A stretch of DNA of 64,000 nucleotides, from NCBI RefSeq assembly GCF_963675165.1, contig NC_087382.1, positions 6,248,315 through 6,312,314 of the forward strand, in the 5' to 3' direction. Shown here piece after piece: positions 1 to 10,772 of this stretch (position 1 is its first letter; each line of letters begins with the position of its first letter). The translations under genes were made by a program, and so were the position numbers. The notes beneath the pieces were generated by a model that ran no database searches, had not been told where the DNA came from, and was given only the letters and a program-made list of their open reading frames with translations. Source of the stretch: Halichondria panicea. Taxonomy: Eukaryota > Porifera > Demospongiae > Suberitida > Halichondriidae.

Positions 1-196
1 ATCTGTTATAACGTGCAAAGATGAAAGGCTTGGCTTCCGGTAAGCAGTCATTCGTTCATTCCACGAACATTGTGCAACGCAATGCTTTTAGAGGCCATTC
101 CACGAAATATGAGTGCCTCGAAAATTTCGCGCTATACAGTAGTACATATATGTCATGTATACTGACTGATTCATTGTCCCCTTCCCCGTGCTATAG

Positions 197-1122
197 TGAT
201 GTGACAGACATGCAGCAGTGGATAGGAGCCATAAACAAAGCATCTGCTCTCTATTCCTCGGCTCCTCTACCTGCCCCAATGTCGTCAAGTGCCACATTTT
301 CTCGACCCACCTTCCCCCTTGCCCCCACCAAGAACACAATTGACCAACAAGTGAGGGTTTGAACTAGACATGGCTCTATACATTTCCTTTAGTGTAGTCA
401 TTGTGCATGTATCACTCCTATAGGCTTCGTACCTTAATAACTAGGTATTGCCTAAGCAGGCAAACAATACTGTAAATCCTCCTTTCTGTATAAAGTTCCA
501 TGTATAGCACCTGTTTATGACTTCCCAAACTTTCGCCGAACAAGAGTATACAGTACACGTATTCGTAAATCAGTGCTTAATGAACTCACAGAAAAGTGAT
601 AGCAATGAATTATTTGGTGTAATTATTGCTCCAGGTTGAGTCTCATGTGGCGAGAATAAAGTCACTGGAGAAGGAGATGGAGGAGCACCAAGCCTACAAG
701 CCAACTGGTAGCAAAGCCAAGCACAACTTACTACAGGTATAAAGATGGTTGAGTACATTGTAGAAGTAAAAGTTTGAATAGCAAACAAAATGTGCTTGGT
801 AAACATGGTTGAGTACTTCCATTTTGTGCAGGTGTGGTTTGACAAGTATGAGTTTCTCCAGTACCAAATGAACTGTTACCGTATCTACTACGCCTCACTT
901 ACCAGTAGTGAGTTGGTGAACTTCAATGCTCCACTACCCTCTGGTCTGGTACCCTCCCCAAGTGTGAGCACTCTGGCGGTCACTGGGACCAGTCACGACT
1001 TGGACCTGAATGTACGTAGCCCTCACTCCCCTTCCTCGTACAGAAAGAGCTCTCACCTTGATCTAAGAGGTGCTGTTCAATCTAGTTCTCCTCTGGCTTC
1101 AGGTAGAGGTAAAAGGAGCTAG
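197..1122 (+). CDS. PSD: EFA6/PSD-like Arf6 guanine-exchange factor, C-terminal exons (5' end outside window)
   Basis: Three coding exons fit in phase: 197-350, 635-736 and 832-1122, ending at TAG. The first exon encodes the end of a PH domain (MQQWIGAINKASALYSS) and the Pro-rich strip that follows it (RPTFPLAPTKN). The next two encode a charged helix (SHVARIKSLEKEMEEH, then WFDKYEFLQYQMNCYRIY) and a Ser-rich tail. This order, PH end, RP-x-LP-x-PTK strip, coiled coil, is that of vertebrate PSD/EFA6 proteins, where the PH domain binds PIP2 at the plasma membrane and the upstream Sec7 domain loads GTP on Arf6. The Sec7 domain would lie left of the window and is not seen. Family assignment is from remembered motifs. 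Another PH-domain protein is possible but fits the coiled coil less well. Confidence 0.75.
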
Positions 1123-2207
1123 GGAAATTTGTTAGCCTTGGACTAACTTGTGTGTGTTAGTGGCAATTACATTTGAATGTATGCTACCATGTACAGAATT
1201 ATGTGCAATGTTATCATTCTGCATTCCTTTTTAATTTTGCAAAATTTTATCACTCTGTAGTAGATGTTTCTTGATTCTATTTAAACAGATTACATGTGTG
1301 TACAATTATAATTGTGGTGCTTAATTATTGAAATCCTTCACTATAAGCTTACTTACGGTAATTGAAAAAAATGTATATCCTATCAGCTGTATGTCCTACA
1401 TATATCACAGCACGGGGAGAGAGGGGGACAGTTAGCGGAGAATTACAAGAATTGCCATAATTATGCCAATACAATGAAAGCACCGCGAGTGCTGATATAT
1501 ACCTCGGTGGAGGTGCCAAAGCTACATAACATAAAGCTACTAATAGCGTTTTAACACATAATTATTATTATATCATGATTTGATGAATATTTTTTGCATA
1601 AAAAGTTGCAGAATCAGGGAAACTTAAGGAGTGGGTAATTATCGACCATGATTGTTAAAAACGATTGATGCCAAAAGTTTAAACCATGGCTGCATCGGTG
1701 ATTGCCGCCAAAATTAGCAGTAAAAAGTTAAACTAGGCCACGCACTGTTAGTTGCATACTTGTGTCAGATCAACCTCCCTCCTCGGTTTTGCTCACCTCC
1801 TCAATTAAGGCCATGTGCAAGTTGTGCACCAAAAAGCCAGTGCATCAAAAAAATCATTGTTCAGACTCCGTCCTTCATCGGGTCGAGCTAGTATTCTCAT
1901 ATGAAACAAGTATGTAACTAACAGTGGCCCTAGGTGTGTTTTAAAAAAATTGATACTGTTTTACAGAAGTGTAAAAATGGGTGCTGTTAATGTTTTTTTA
2001 CAAAGGTGTGTTTAAAAAAATAGGGGTGCAATTTTTATAGAGTTTTTCATTTTGTAAGACAGGTTCCTTTTTACAGAGAGGTGTATTTGATGTTTGTTGT
2101 GTTTCGGAAAGCAATGCAGAGCAACATGCAGCAGGCAACAAATGGGCAGACATGCACTGTAGTGAGATCTTCTTTCTTGCCTCCACTTTTAAGCACATGG
2201 TGGAGGC

Positions 2208-2487
2208 AAGATGGCAGACAAAGACACTCTCAGGCATGCAGCAGGTAGTAGAGAGTACAAAGCTGCTGCTAAAGGCTGTGGACAGACTTGAGTCAACATG
2301 CAAGGGGAGGGTTAGGTCTAGTAACCAGTCAATCTTAAGTGCCTTGCCAGTGCCGTCTAGCTCGAGCTCTATATGTTTGCTTCCCAAACCCAAGCCTCGA
2401 AGTTGGAGACTCGAGTCTGTCCACAGCCTTTAGCAGCAGTTGTGTACTCTCTCTACCTGCTGCCTGAGAGTGTCTTTGTCTGCCATC
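2208..2487. repeat. Inverted repeat with about 80-base arms
   Basis: The left arm (about 2208-2296, reading GATGGCAGACAAAGACACTC onward) returns as its reverse complement at about 2408-2487, including the segment for GCTGCTGCTAAAGGCTGTGG. The loop is about 110 bases. The short open frames across it on both strands result from the repeat and do not look like genes. Confidence 0.7.
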
Positions 2488-2604
2488 TCAGCAAAGCTAT
2501 TCCTGAAAGGCAATGAGTTACTAATTTTATTCATTGCCTTTCCTGCTAGTTGCTGTTACAACAGCTAGTATCTGTCACGTAGGTCTGGAGGAATGCCTTT
2601 TGTG

Positions 2605-2779
2605 TACAGTAATTCGTTCAACTCAAGAAACGGTGGTTTTTATGAGTAAAAATTTCATTTAGTCTCGTTGCCTGCACTGCATTCCGGTAAGCCACGCCTA
2701 CGTTAAAATTTCGTGAAGGTCAGCTTGCCCACGAAAATAACGAATATTTTACCCTACGAAAATTACCCGCTATACGGTA
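2605..2779. mobile_element. MITE-like element, TACCG/CGGTA family, 5' end altered
   Basis: The right end reads CGAAAATTACCCGCTATACGG then TA. The interior (GCCACGCCTACGTTAAAATT, CTTGCCCACGAAAATAACG) matches the reverse complement of the complete copy at 15670-15860. The left end lacks the clean TACCG terminus. Confidence 0.6.
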
Positions 2780-2910
2780 TTGGAGTTGCGTACTCTTCCT
2801 AATGAACTCTTAATTGGTAGTTAGATAGTTAAATACCGGTAGTTCTTGTAACGAAGATATGTATACAAAGTTTAACGAACCTATACTGTGAAATCATAAA
2901 TTTAAATTCT

Positions 2911-5900
2911 CTAATAGGTGACAGTTTTTATGATGACAGAGAAAATGGCAATATAAATCAGTATAATGATATAAATGACGACTCCACAACTTATCCCTCC
3001 AATGCCCCATCTCTTGGCGTTCTTAGAGCGATAATAAGCTAACTCTCTGTTGCCTTGCTTCCAATGTTTTTCAATCTGTGAAAAAGCAAAGTATTAATGC
3101 GATTGTACAAAACAATGAGAGGAGGTTGGTCACGTTAATTAATCTTCTAATTTTCTTTGTAACCTCCACTGTAAATGCACTAGAAGCCATAAAAAGAACA
3201 CAACCCGCCGAGTCGGTACTTTTATCTCATTTTTGCATTCCTGAGCATTCTTGTTTCTTATATTACGTCTCCTGTTAGTCCAAGAGTACATGAAGGGGAG
3301 TAAGCAACTACTATACAAAGTTTAACGTGTTGTTGTCTGACTCTGTCATACTATGTTGTAAAACGCCCACACTTCATCAGGGAAGTGGGCCTGGTATCGA
3401 CTGCTTGTGCATGCGCTAAATCTCACCCCGGTATCTGGGGGCTTTGGATAACATCGTATATGCTCAGTAAAACAATGACATCACAACGAACAGAGTTCAA
3501 TTGAAGGTTTCTAGCCCATAGGATAGCATTCTACCAAGAGTAAGAGTGTTGAACTACAGTAACAGCAATTGCCTTGTATTGCGTCATCACTTGATAGTAA
3601 TCAGTACCGTATTCCTTATTCCTTGAATATTTTGCAGGTGAAAAATCTTTGCAAATGAGCCAAATCAACAGAAAATTAGACCCTTTGTGATCTAACTATT
3701 GCGTTCTGGCAAGGATCGTGTGTATTTACTAGTAATAATTTTGGTTTTGCGAATTTTATTGATCAACTCTCGCAAAATTCGCGATTGATGCTCGCAAAAC
3801 ATTCTAGTAATGATTTGTTATGTTAGCAACACTTCCCAGAAACCACACATGCTGATTGCACAGTTCCTGATACAGGCAGTGCTACAAACCACAGACCACA
3901 TGCAGTCCTCTTCCAAAAAATCCTGGCTATGCTCCTGCGGTACTTACATGTACTGTCCTACACTGAGTCCCACAGTCCCAAACAATTTACCTATACTGGC
4001 AATACATTCACCGATTTCACAATCCGGTGGGCAAGTGATAGTTAATGGACTGGACTCAATGTCAATCACTCAGTTTACTCAACAGCCTTTGTCAGCAGTG
4101 ATGACGCAATTTAAGGCAAATGCAGTTTCACGTTTACTACAGGAGTTCAACACTCTTATATACTCTTATCTACTCTTGATTCTACCCTTAGCCTGCTATA
4201 TTAACAAAAGACTAGCTTACAGTGTGCTACTCACTTTCTAGTATCACTGAGTGTTATTAGCATCATTTACTAGTAAGGCTACGAGCGTTTGCAGCCTTTT
4301 GGCTTAGCTAGGATAGGTACTTTTCTCTGAAAGTTTCCTGTCTCTGTGCACACACATTCCTCCGTAAAACATTTTGATATGATTGTGACCAACTTCCTCT
4401 GGGTACATGCAGTGGACTCTCGCTATTACGGCTCTTTGTTTACAGTCAAATTTGATATAATGGCCGTTAGTTTGGAGGTCAGGGGGTGCTTGAGCACACC
4501 TCTGCTACCATGCAGTTAGATCCGCCCCTGAGGTGCGAAATCATACCTTTACTGACATCATCTCTGAGACATTAATGTTCAATAATTTATGTCTCAGTCA
4601 AACTTTGCAACGTATATATTGTAGTACAAAATACTACACTCCCTTTGACAAATATACTGCCCTTACTTGCGATCCCAAGTAGAGACCCACTGATCCAAAC
4701 AAGAGACAACAACAGACTGCAACGAAAGTGTTGAAGACCATGTAGTTAGGTGGCTTCACATCAATCTGGTTAGCAATGTTATAAGAAGGTGGCATAAATG
4801 GATGTTGGGAGACCACGCCCCCATATCCTCCTCGGCCGGGGTATGGGGGCGGGGCTATTGCTCCTCCAGGGGGTGCTGACGGGGACCCTCCTGTACAGAT
4901 TAACTATAACTAAGTGTAGAGTAAATAATATACTAAACAAACTGCCTAGAAAGTCATTAAATGCACACAGTCATTAAATTAAGGCCATGCAGGCAAAGTA
5001 TATAGATTCGTTGTTTCTCATCAGCCACTTCCTCAATTTTGTCAAGGGCAGGTCATTATTGTCAAAATTCTTAGAATGACCACAGAAAAACTAACGTTCT
5101 TGGAATTTAACATAGATTGAAGAGTTAGAGGCAGAGGAGGTTGGACGCGCGTCATTCAGAGTCCTAAAATCATGTGAGACGTACTTCAAGTGGAGTTGGC
5201 TGATTGCTCGCGTATGTACACAGCAAGCTACGGCGTGCGATCGCGAGTGGGCATCATGGCAGTTGCAGCTATTGTTGGAAAGCCTCAGAGTTGTGGATAA
5301 GAGGTTGATGATCATACTCTTCTGTTCATACATAACCGAGGAGAGGTAATAATTGACTATACTGTGCCTAGTTTTCCAGTCCTAAAAGTCAAATTTACCC
5401 ACTTTAAGTACGCAAAGGACAACAGCATGACTAGCTATGATGGATACATTCGAGAAACTTCTGAGCTAGTGAAGGCGAACACTATATGATACCAGTGTGC
5501 ACGGTTGTGTGCACTGGCTGTAAGAATAGTTTTCTTATTCCTATGGATGAATTTATGAGGTCAAATGTAGAGCTTGGTAATTTTAACACGTTCAACAATT
5601 AACGAAGTGTTTGTTGTTTGGAATATTTTACCACCAGATATACCATCAATGTCTACGACAAATAGTACAGCTGCTGCTGCTGATGTCGATCACCTAATTG
5701 ATGATGTCAATGACCAAGAAGGTGTTTGTTTTTAAGTGTATTGGATCTGCAAAAGAGGAGCAGTATCAAAAGCATCTGGCTGAAGTAAATCGACTACGAC
5801 TACACAGTCAAAGCATACCCATTGAAGTAAGAGTACTACACGAGGCATCGAATCGGTACGACACACGTGCCATAGCAGTTCAAGTTTTTCTTGGCTCAAA

Positions 5901-8844
5901 ATGGAATCGTATAAGGATACCTCGTTAGAGAAGTATTAGAGAGTGTCCACCAAGCAATGCACGAGGACAGAATTGTTTAGATTGGACGAAATTTGTATTG
6001 CATTGGCGGTCTCCTGGTTGGTATTGTGGAATAAAGATTATAAAAAGAGGAATATGGAGTGACATTGTTCAAAACATGACACGCAAACATTAATTGCTAT
6101 ATTAATTTTATGTAGTATCGTATTTATATTGTTGCTGTCCATATGAATGTTCATTTGATATTTGAGACGGTGTACATTGATTAGGTAAGGGTGGTAGGCT
6201 GGTGGCGATATTGTGAAAGGTGGCTCTAACACTTAGACTAGTTTTTACAGGAAGAGTTGCTATTTTGGCTGCAGCTATCTAGATTAAAACACCGAAGCAT
6301 GTTTCCAGTCCCACTTTGCTAACACCTATACGGCCTCAGAAGAGAAGAATTCCTCTTCAAACATTAGCCTCTCAGGCTCAGCAGTGTTCAGAGCAAAAGC
6401 TTGCTATTGACCAAGGTGAAAATCAACCAGCTGATGCTGTGGCCTCAAGTGTTGACAGGGGATTGCCTTCCATCTTCCTACTGCGGAATCTACACTATCA
6501 CGCAAACAAAATTACTGGTGGACTCAGCAGAAAGAAAGTGCTGACATGACTAATTCATCATTTATCACATGATCTATCATTACAAAGTATGATGCGCGCC
6601 CAACCTCCTCTGAGTTAGAGGGATTGGAAACGGTTGGTACCCTCGAGTAACATCTGCGCTACGCTGCAGGCAATCACAACAATACCTATTTCTATACACA
6701 GTGCATAAAGTAACTGTGCTCAGTCCATGCAACTAACTTATATTTCAATGTAGTAGTCATAACCAGCACGCTCGACACGCTACATGTTCCATTAGCTTTA
6801 AAACAGCCTTGGGACCGGGAACATATAACTTTATTGGAGTGTCTTTTTTTACTGGGTGTGGTCAGTCATTAACAAGTACTACACGTGGCTCACAGACTAT
6901 AGGAGTGTTATAAATTGCTGAAAGAGATGGCGTCTCGAGGAAATACAACTTGAGGGAGTTACCATACCGTATTACTAGAATGTTTTGCTGGTGAAAAACC
7001 TTTGCGAATGAGCCAGATCAGCAGAAAATTTGACCCTTTGCGATCTAACTATTGCGTTCTGGTAAGGAACATGTGTATTTACTAGATTTTATGGATTTTA
7101 TTGTTGCGAATTTATCAACCATCGCGCAAAGTTCGCAAATATTTGATGCTCGCAAAACATTCTAGTAATACGGTAGCTAGGGCGTAGCATGGATAGTTTT
7201 CGAGGCTCCACTGCAGATTCAATGTAAAAGCATCACGTGCACCACTCCGTCTCCAATCCTCCCTCTAATTCTTCAATCTATGAATTTACACAGCATAAAC
7301 AACGATCTCTTTTTGATTCACAGTCATGAACATTCTCAGAAGCACAATAAATACAGATTGGTTCAAAACCTGCACATTGCTTTTCCATATTTTTCTCCAA
7401 TGTTTTAAAAAGCACATGGAACTTCACTTTCCCCATGATTAAGAAATTAAGGGGTGTGTCAATGCTTTAGAGCAATACCGTAATCGTTCTAATTATAGCA
7501 CCAAAAAAATTAATTTGAATATGGAAATAGTGCTTATTTAGAGTTGTAAAAGAATTACAGATCTAGAATGGTTCTTATTTCTTACCAATTCGAGTGAATT
7601 CGAAACAGTTGATAACAAAGCTCAAACTCAGCTCAAAGAACTGGCTCCTTGCATACTTATAGTGAAGCTACAGTAAACTAGCTGTACCTAAGCTATCTAG
7701 TAAAATGTCTATTCGAGCCATGAAATGACTACTGCGTTTCGATCAGCTGGACTTCCAGCTCATTCTTGATCAAGATCTAGCTCATGAATAATTAATGACC
7801 AAACGGTTTACTGTAACCGTAAATAACTTTTTAGGCCATTGGGAGAATACACGTACGTTCTAATTAGCTAAGCACCATATTAATTAGAACAGCGAATTCG
7901 ACAGTTGGTGTAGTTGGGCAATGTCAGGATTTGTCTTTGGTTGCAGCCCAATCAGATCACTGTATTTCTAGTGTGGTCGGCGTCACGTCTGGTTGTGCAA
8001 CTGCAAGCAAGGTATGGTTAACATCCACATCAGAATAATAATATTCATAGCTGTTATCAGCGTGTTACATAATGCAGCAAGACAAATCCTGACATTAGCT
8101 TGAAACCCAACCTCCCGTCAGGGACGGTCGGGCCACGCTCATGCAACTACATATACAGTTGATGCTTGTATTTACCTTAAAGTGACATAATTATTTGTTT
8201 GCGATTTCACTGTTGAGCTCATTTTGCTGGTACAGTGGAACCTTTGTTAACAACCACCTCCGAATAAAGGCCAGCTGCTATATAAAGGCCAGGCACCCAG
8301 GTCCCAAATGAATAGTTTGTACAACCTCTCAACAAAGGCCACCTCTGTATAAGGGCCAAACATTGTTCCCCAAAGGTGTCCGTTATAGAGGGGTTCCATT
8401 GTATTAAATTCTGCTAATTGCTCATGAAATTAATTAATATCGTGGTTGTTCCGCAATAACTTCGTGGTCCGCAGCTTTGTGGTTGTTCTGCAGTAACGTT
8501 TCTAATCACTCGCAAGTGTTTTAATGAGATTCATTGCAATTTCCAATTATCTTCAAGTACAAATTTTTGCGATTTTACTCTCATTCGCAAAAATAGCAGA
8601 AATTAATACTAGCGAAAATAGATCACCTTAAGGTAACAGGGCGATTCTATAATTAGAACGATTACGGTAGATGAAAGTCGAGTAGGCTACTTTTATCACA
8701 AGCGGGAGGCTGATGAGAAACAAGGAATCTACTTTGCCTAAACATACAGTTTATAATCTGAGCCAATATCATACCATCTGCTGCTGGCGGTGGCGGTCTC
8801 CTTCCTTCCTCCAGGCCAAGCAGAGTCTTCCTCTCCCGCTCCAT
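2911..8844 (-). CDS. Dispanin / CD225-domain small membrane protein, three exons
   Basis: Exons on the minus strand are 8775-8844 (ATG, 23 codons plus one base), 4667-4890 and 2911-3075 (TAG). Phases join exactly to 152 residues. Residues about 1-65 are Pro/Gly-rich. The CD225 core follows: KPPNYMVFNTFVAVCCC with a first hydrophobic segment, then LGSQ at the exon junction, the charged loop HWKQGNRELAYYRSKNAKRW, and a second hydrophobic segment (VVIYIIILIYIAIFSVI). In dispanins (IFITM/PRRT2 relatives) this is an intramembrane plus a transmembrane helix, with juxtamembrane cysteines often palmitoylated; the CCC run is the candidate site here. Exons 2 and 3 are firm. Exon 1 rests on reading phase, shared Pro-rich composition and a good GTATGA donor, across a 3.9 kb intron. 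Confidence 0.8.
3605..3811. mobile_element. MITE-like element, copy 1 of the CTAGAATGTTTTGC family
   Basis: Starts TACCGTATT and ends CGCAAAACATTCTAGTAA. It shares its interior (TGCAAATGAGCCAAATCA, CTAACTATTGCGTTCTGG) with the better preserved copy at 6965-7175. It lies downstream of exon 2 in the dispanin gene. Confidence 0.65.
5698..6100 (+). pseudogene. Decayed HIRAN-like domain fragment
   Basis: A 76-codon open frame reads VFKCIGSAKEEQYQKHLAEV and then EVRVLHEASNRYDTRAIAV. This resembles the HIRAN pattern of an E-x-N-x-YD-x-x-AI-V core. Just after WNRI the frame breaks, and another frame continues with a plausible YLVREVLESVHQAMHEDRIV before a stop. A third frame then has WYCGIKIIKRGIW. 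This looks like an old coding sequence with several breaks, perhaps from a mobile element or duplicated gene. It lies in the first intron of the dispanin gene, on the opposite strand. The family call is tentative. Confidence 0.35.
6965..7175. mobile_element. MITE-like element, copy 2, with complete terminal inverted repeats
   Basis: Left end TACCGTATTACTAGAATGTT, right end AACATTCTAGTAATACGGTA: terminal inverted repeats of about 23 bases with TA at both edges, total about 210 bases. There is no coding potential, and it is a non-autonomous element by length. Confidence 0.8.
8173..8635. mobile_element. Inverted-repeat element (TACCTTAA ends) carrying a second element
   Basis: Left end TACCTTAAAGTGACATAATT, right end GATCACCTTAAGGTA. 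A related end occurs near 30582 (CTTTAAGGTGACATG), followed by the same TTTCTGCGAATGAGAGTAAA interior on the other strand. The element is interrupted at 8231-8403. Confidence 0.55.
8231..8403. mobile_element. Nested 170-base MITE, CAGTGGAACC ends
   Basis: Reads TA-CAGTGGAACC ... GGGGTTCCATTG-TA, so TA duplicates flank roughly 12-base imperfect terminal repeats. The interior has three AAAGGCCA-type motifs. A fragment (GGTCCCAAATGAACAG) occurs near 27390 in a collagen intron. Confidence 0.7.
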
Positions 8845-8894
8845 GAGTTTGATAGTCTATATTTGAATTCCAGCATTAATTGATGGGTGTCTCT

Positions 8895-8954
8895 TAGACT
8901 GGCGGCGACAGCCGCTCGCGTGCGCGAGCTCGGGCGGCTGTCGCCCCCAGTCTA
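8895..8954. repeat. GC-rich hairpin upstream of the dispanin start
   Basis: TAGACTGG.CGGCGACAGCCG pairs with CGGCTGTCGCCCCCAGTCTA around a short GC-rich loop (GCGCGAGC). It sits about 50 bases upstream of the dispanin ATG and is much more GC-rich than its surroundings. Confidence 0.75.
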
Positions 8955-9400
8955 GGTGTCTCTATTCAGAGGAGGCTGGACGCGCGTCATCCACCGTCAG
9001 GTTTTATCACGTGCGCTCATAAGAATCTAATTAAAATGGCCAATTAGGCACTAGTCGGGCGCCGCCGCCCTCTACCGTTGCCCGGAAGGAGGTCGGGAAT
9101 CAAGCCTATCCACAGTTTTATTCTGTTGTTGGAATTCCAACAATTCCACCAGCTCCAATCAGATTGCAGTATATCTCAAGGGATTGATTTACTAGGCTCA
9201 AAATTGGATATTTCCAAAAGCAGCTTGTTGACCTCAAGCATTATAATTATAGAAGGAGTGCTGTGAAAGTAGAGTAGTAACCCCTTGAGTTAGCTAGCTA
9301 GTAGGCAAGCAAAACGATTTAGTCCCTAAACTGTGAGCTATTCTGGTCTAAATCTATAGACTGTTCTTGTTCTTTGCTAAACTAAACATCAGGCCACACC
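8955..9400. other. Spacer upstream of the dispanin gene, no gene seen
   Basis: The segment GGACGCGCGTCAT near 8980 also occurs near 5150, inside the dispanin intron, so this is shared repeat material. The 62-codon frame at 9078-9266 has no recognisable features. Confidence 0.4.
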
Positions 9401-10411
9401 CGGTGTCATAAAATTTTGGGCCCCCCCATGTTTAGGCCCCCCCCGGGCCTACAATTTAAAAATTTTGTGCCCCCCGGGTCTAGAATGTTAACAGTTTAGG
9501 CCCCCCAGGGGGTCCAAACTGTTAACATTCTAGATCCTTTTCTGCACGATAGAACAAAGTCAAAGAGATATAATAATATGGTAAGGTTAGCTCTATTAGT
9601 TGACAAAGCATCAAAGAGACTGCATGCATGCAAAGACTCTGTATCAAAGTAGCAAAAATGTTTGCATTATTATTCTATCATGGAATTCAAAGTGAAGGAA
9701 GATTTACCTTTCAAGTTACTCATGCTTTACCTATAAGAGTTAAATGCTTTGATGCAGCTCTGCAATGTTGGACTGCCTGTAAGACAATCGATGTTGTTGC
9801 ATAGCTATCACCATATTTGCAACTTTGTGCTTACTTTCTCAGCCAAATTTCAGGACAAAAAAGTATAAAACACACAATTTCAGTGCAAAGACAACAATTC
9901 ATATCTTCCTCCATGTTTTCCTATACATAGAAGATGTAAATTGTTGTGGGGATGCCCCAATAGCATCACTGGCTCAGCTCTCAAGTAATGTGGAATCACA
10001 GATAGAAGTCAAGAGAGAAACTGTTGTATCATGGTGGAATCACAATAGCAGTTTCCTTTCGGGACAAGGGTAATCTTGGACAGTCCTGACCAATTCGGGA
10101 CAGTTGGCACCTATGTGCTTCGTGCTGCATGAGGCCTGATTCATAGAATGACATGGTGCAGTGTGATGGCTGTGAGACCAGTGGTATACTACTGTACATG
10201 CATGAAATGTGTGTGTGAGGAGAGCTGCATTCAGTAACTGGCACTGCATAGACTGTGAAGACCATAGAAGACTGTATTGGTGTATTTTGAGAATGCACTG
10301 TCACATAATGTTACCGCTGTTGTGCTGTTAATGGGGGGCCTAAAATTTTAAGAGGGGGCCTAAAATGTTAAAATTCTAGGCCCGGGGGGGGCCTAAAATT
10401 TTATGACACCG
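9401..10411. mobile_element. About 1 kb inverted-repeat element with CCGGTGTCATAAAATTTT ends
   Basis: The left end reads CGGTGTCATAAAATTTTGGG and then a C-run. The right end is a G-run, then GGCCTAAAATTTTATGACACCGG. Terminal repeats are about 25 bases. Inside the left end is a second palindrome at about 9479-9537 (TCTAGAATGTTAACAGTTT against AAACTGTTAACATTCTAGA). No transposase-like frame is visible; the longest interior frames (about 90 codons) have no features. Confidence 0.65.
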
Positions 10412-10541
10412 GTACCCAACTAAATAGAGAAGTCAATTATGATGTCATAATTAAGAGGCGTGGCTTCCGGTCAAAATTTCGGCGCTGCGCGCGACTGATA
10501 GGTTTTGCCCCCTCTTCCAAGAAATCCTGGCTACGCTCCTG

Positions 10542-10772
10542 ACTTGTGCATAAGTCGGTGCACTTGTGCATAAGTCAGTGCACTTGTGCATAAGTCAGCA
10601 TACTTGTGCATAAGTCAAAGTACTTGTACAAGTCAGGTTATATGTATAAGTCTGTGCACTTGTGTATAAGTCGGTGCACTTGTGTATAAGTCTGTGCACT
10701 TGCGTATAAGTCGGTGCACTTGCGTATAAGTCTGTGCACTTGTGTATAAGTCAGTGTACTTCTGCATAAGTG
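10542..10772 (+). repeat. Tandem array of a 20-base unit, about 12 copies
   Basis: The unit is close to CACTTGTGCATAAGTCGGTG. The third base pair group varies (GTGCATAAG, GTGTATAAG, GCGTATAAG), and one unit is shortened (TACTTGTACAAGTCAGG). There are no spacers between units, so it is a minisatellite, not a CRISPR array. Confidence 0.85.

Larger units (their letters stand above)
1123..2910. other. Intergenic region, repeat relics, no gene seen
   Basis: The 3' flank of the EFA6-like gene runs into the 3' side of the dispanin gene on the other strand, so the two are convergent. A relic of the CCTCGGTGG repeat family lies at about 1477-1700 and keeps the uninterrupted site CTACTAATAGCG, which is split by an insertion in the copy at 15.6 kb. 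The inverted repeat at 2208-2487 and the element at about 2605-2779 are listed separately. I see no supported coding exon. Confidence 0.5.

Noticed and set aside
3810-4241. 143-codon plus-strand ORF
   Set aside because: Composition and start look random. The region shares segments with repeat DNA near 3.4 and 19.9 kb.
10542-10772. CRISPR-like array
   Set aside because: Units are contiguous and variable with no spacers, in a eukaryotic intergenic region.
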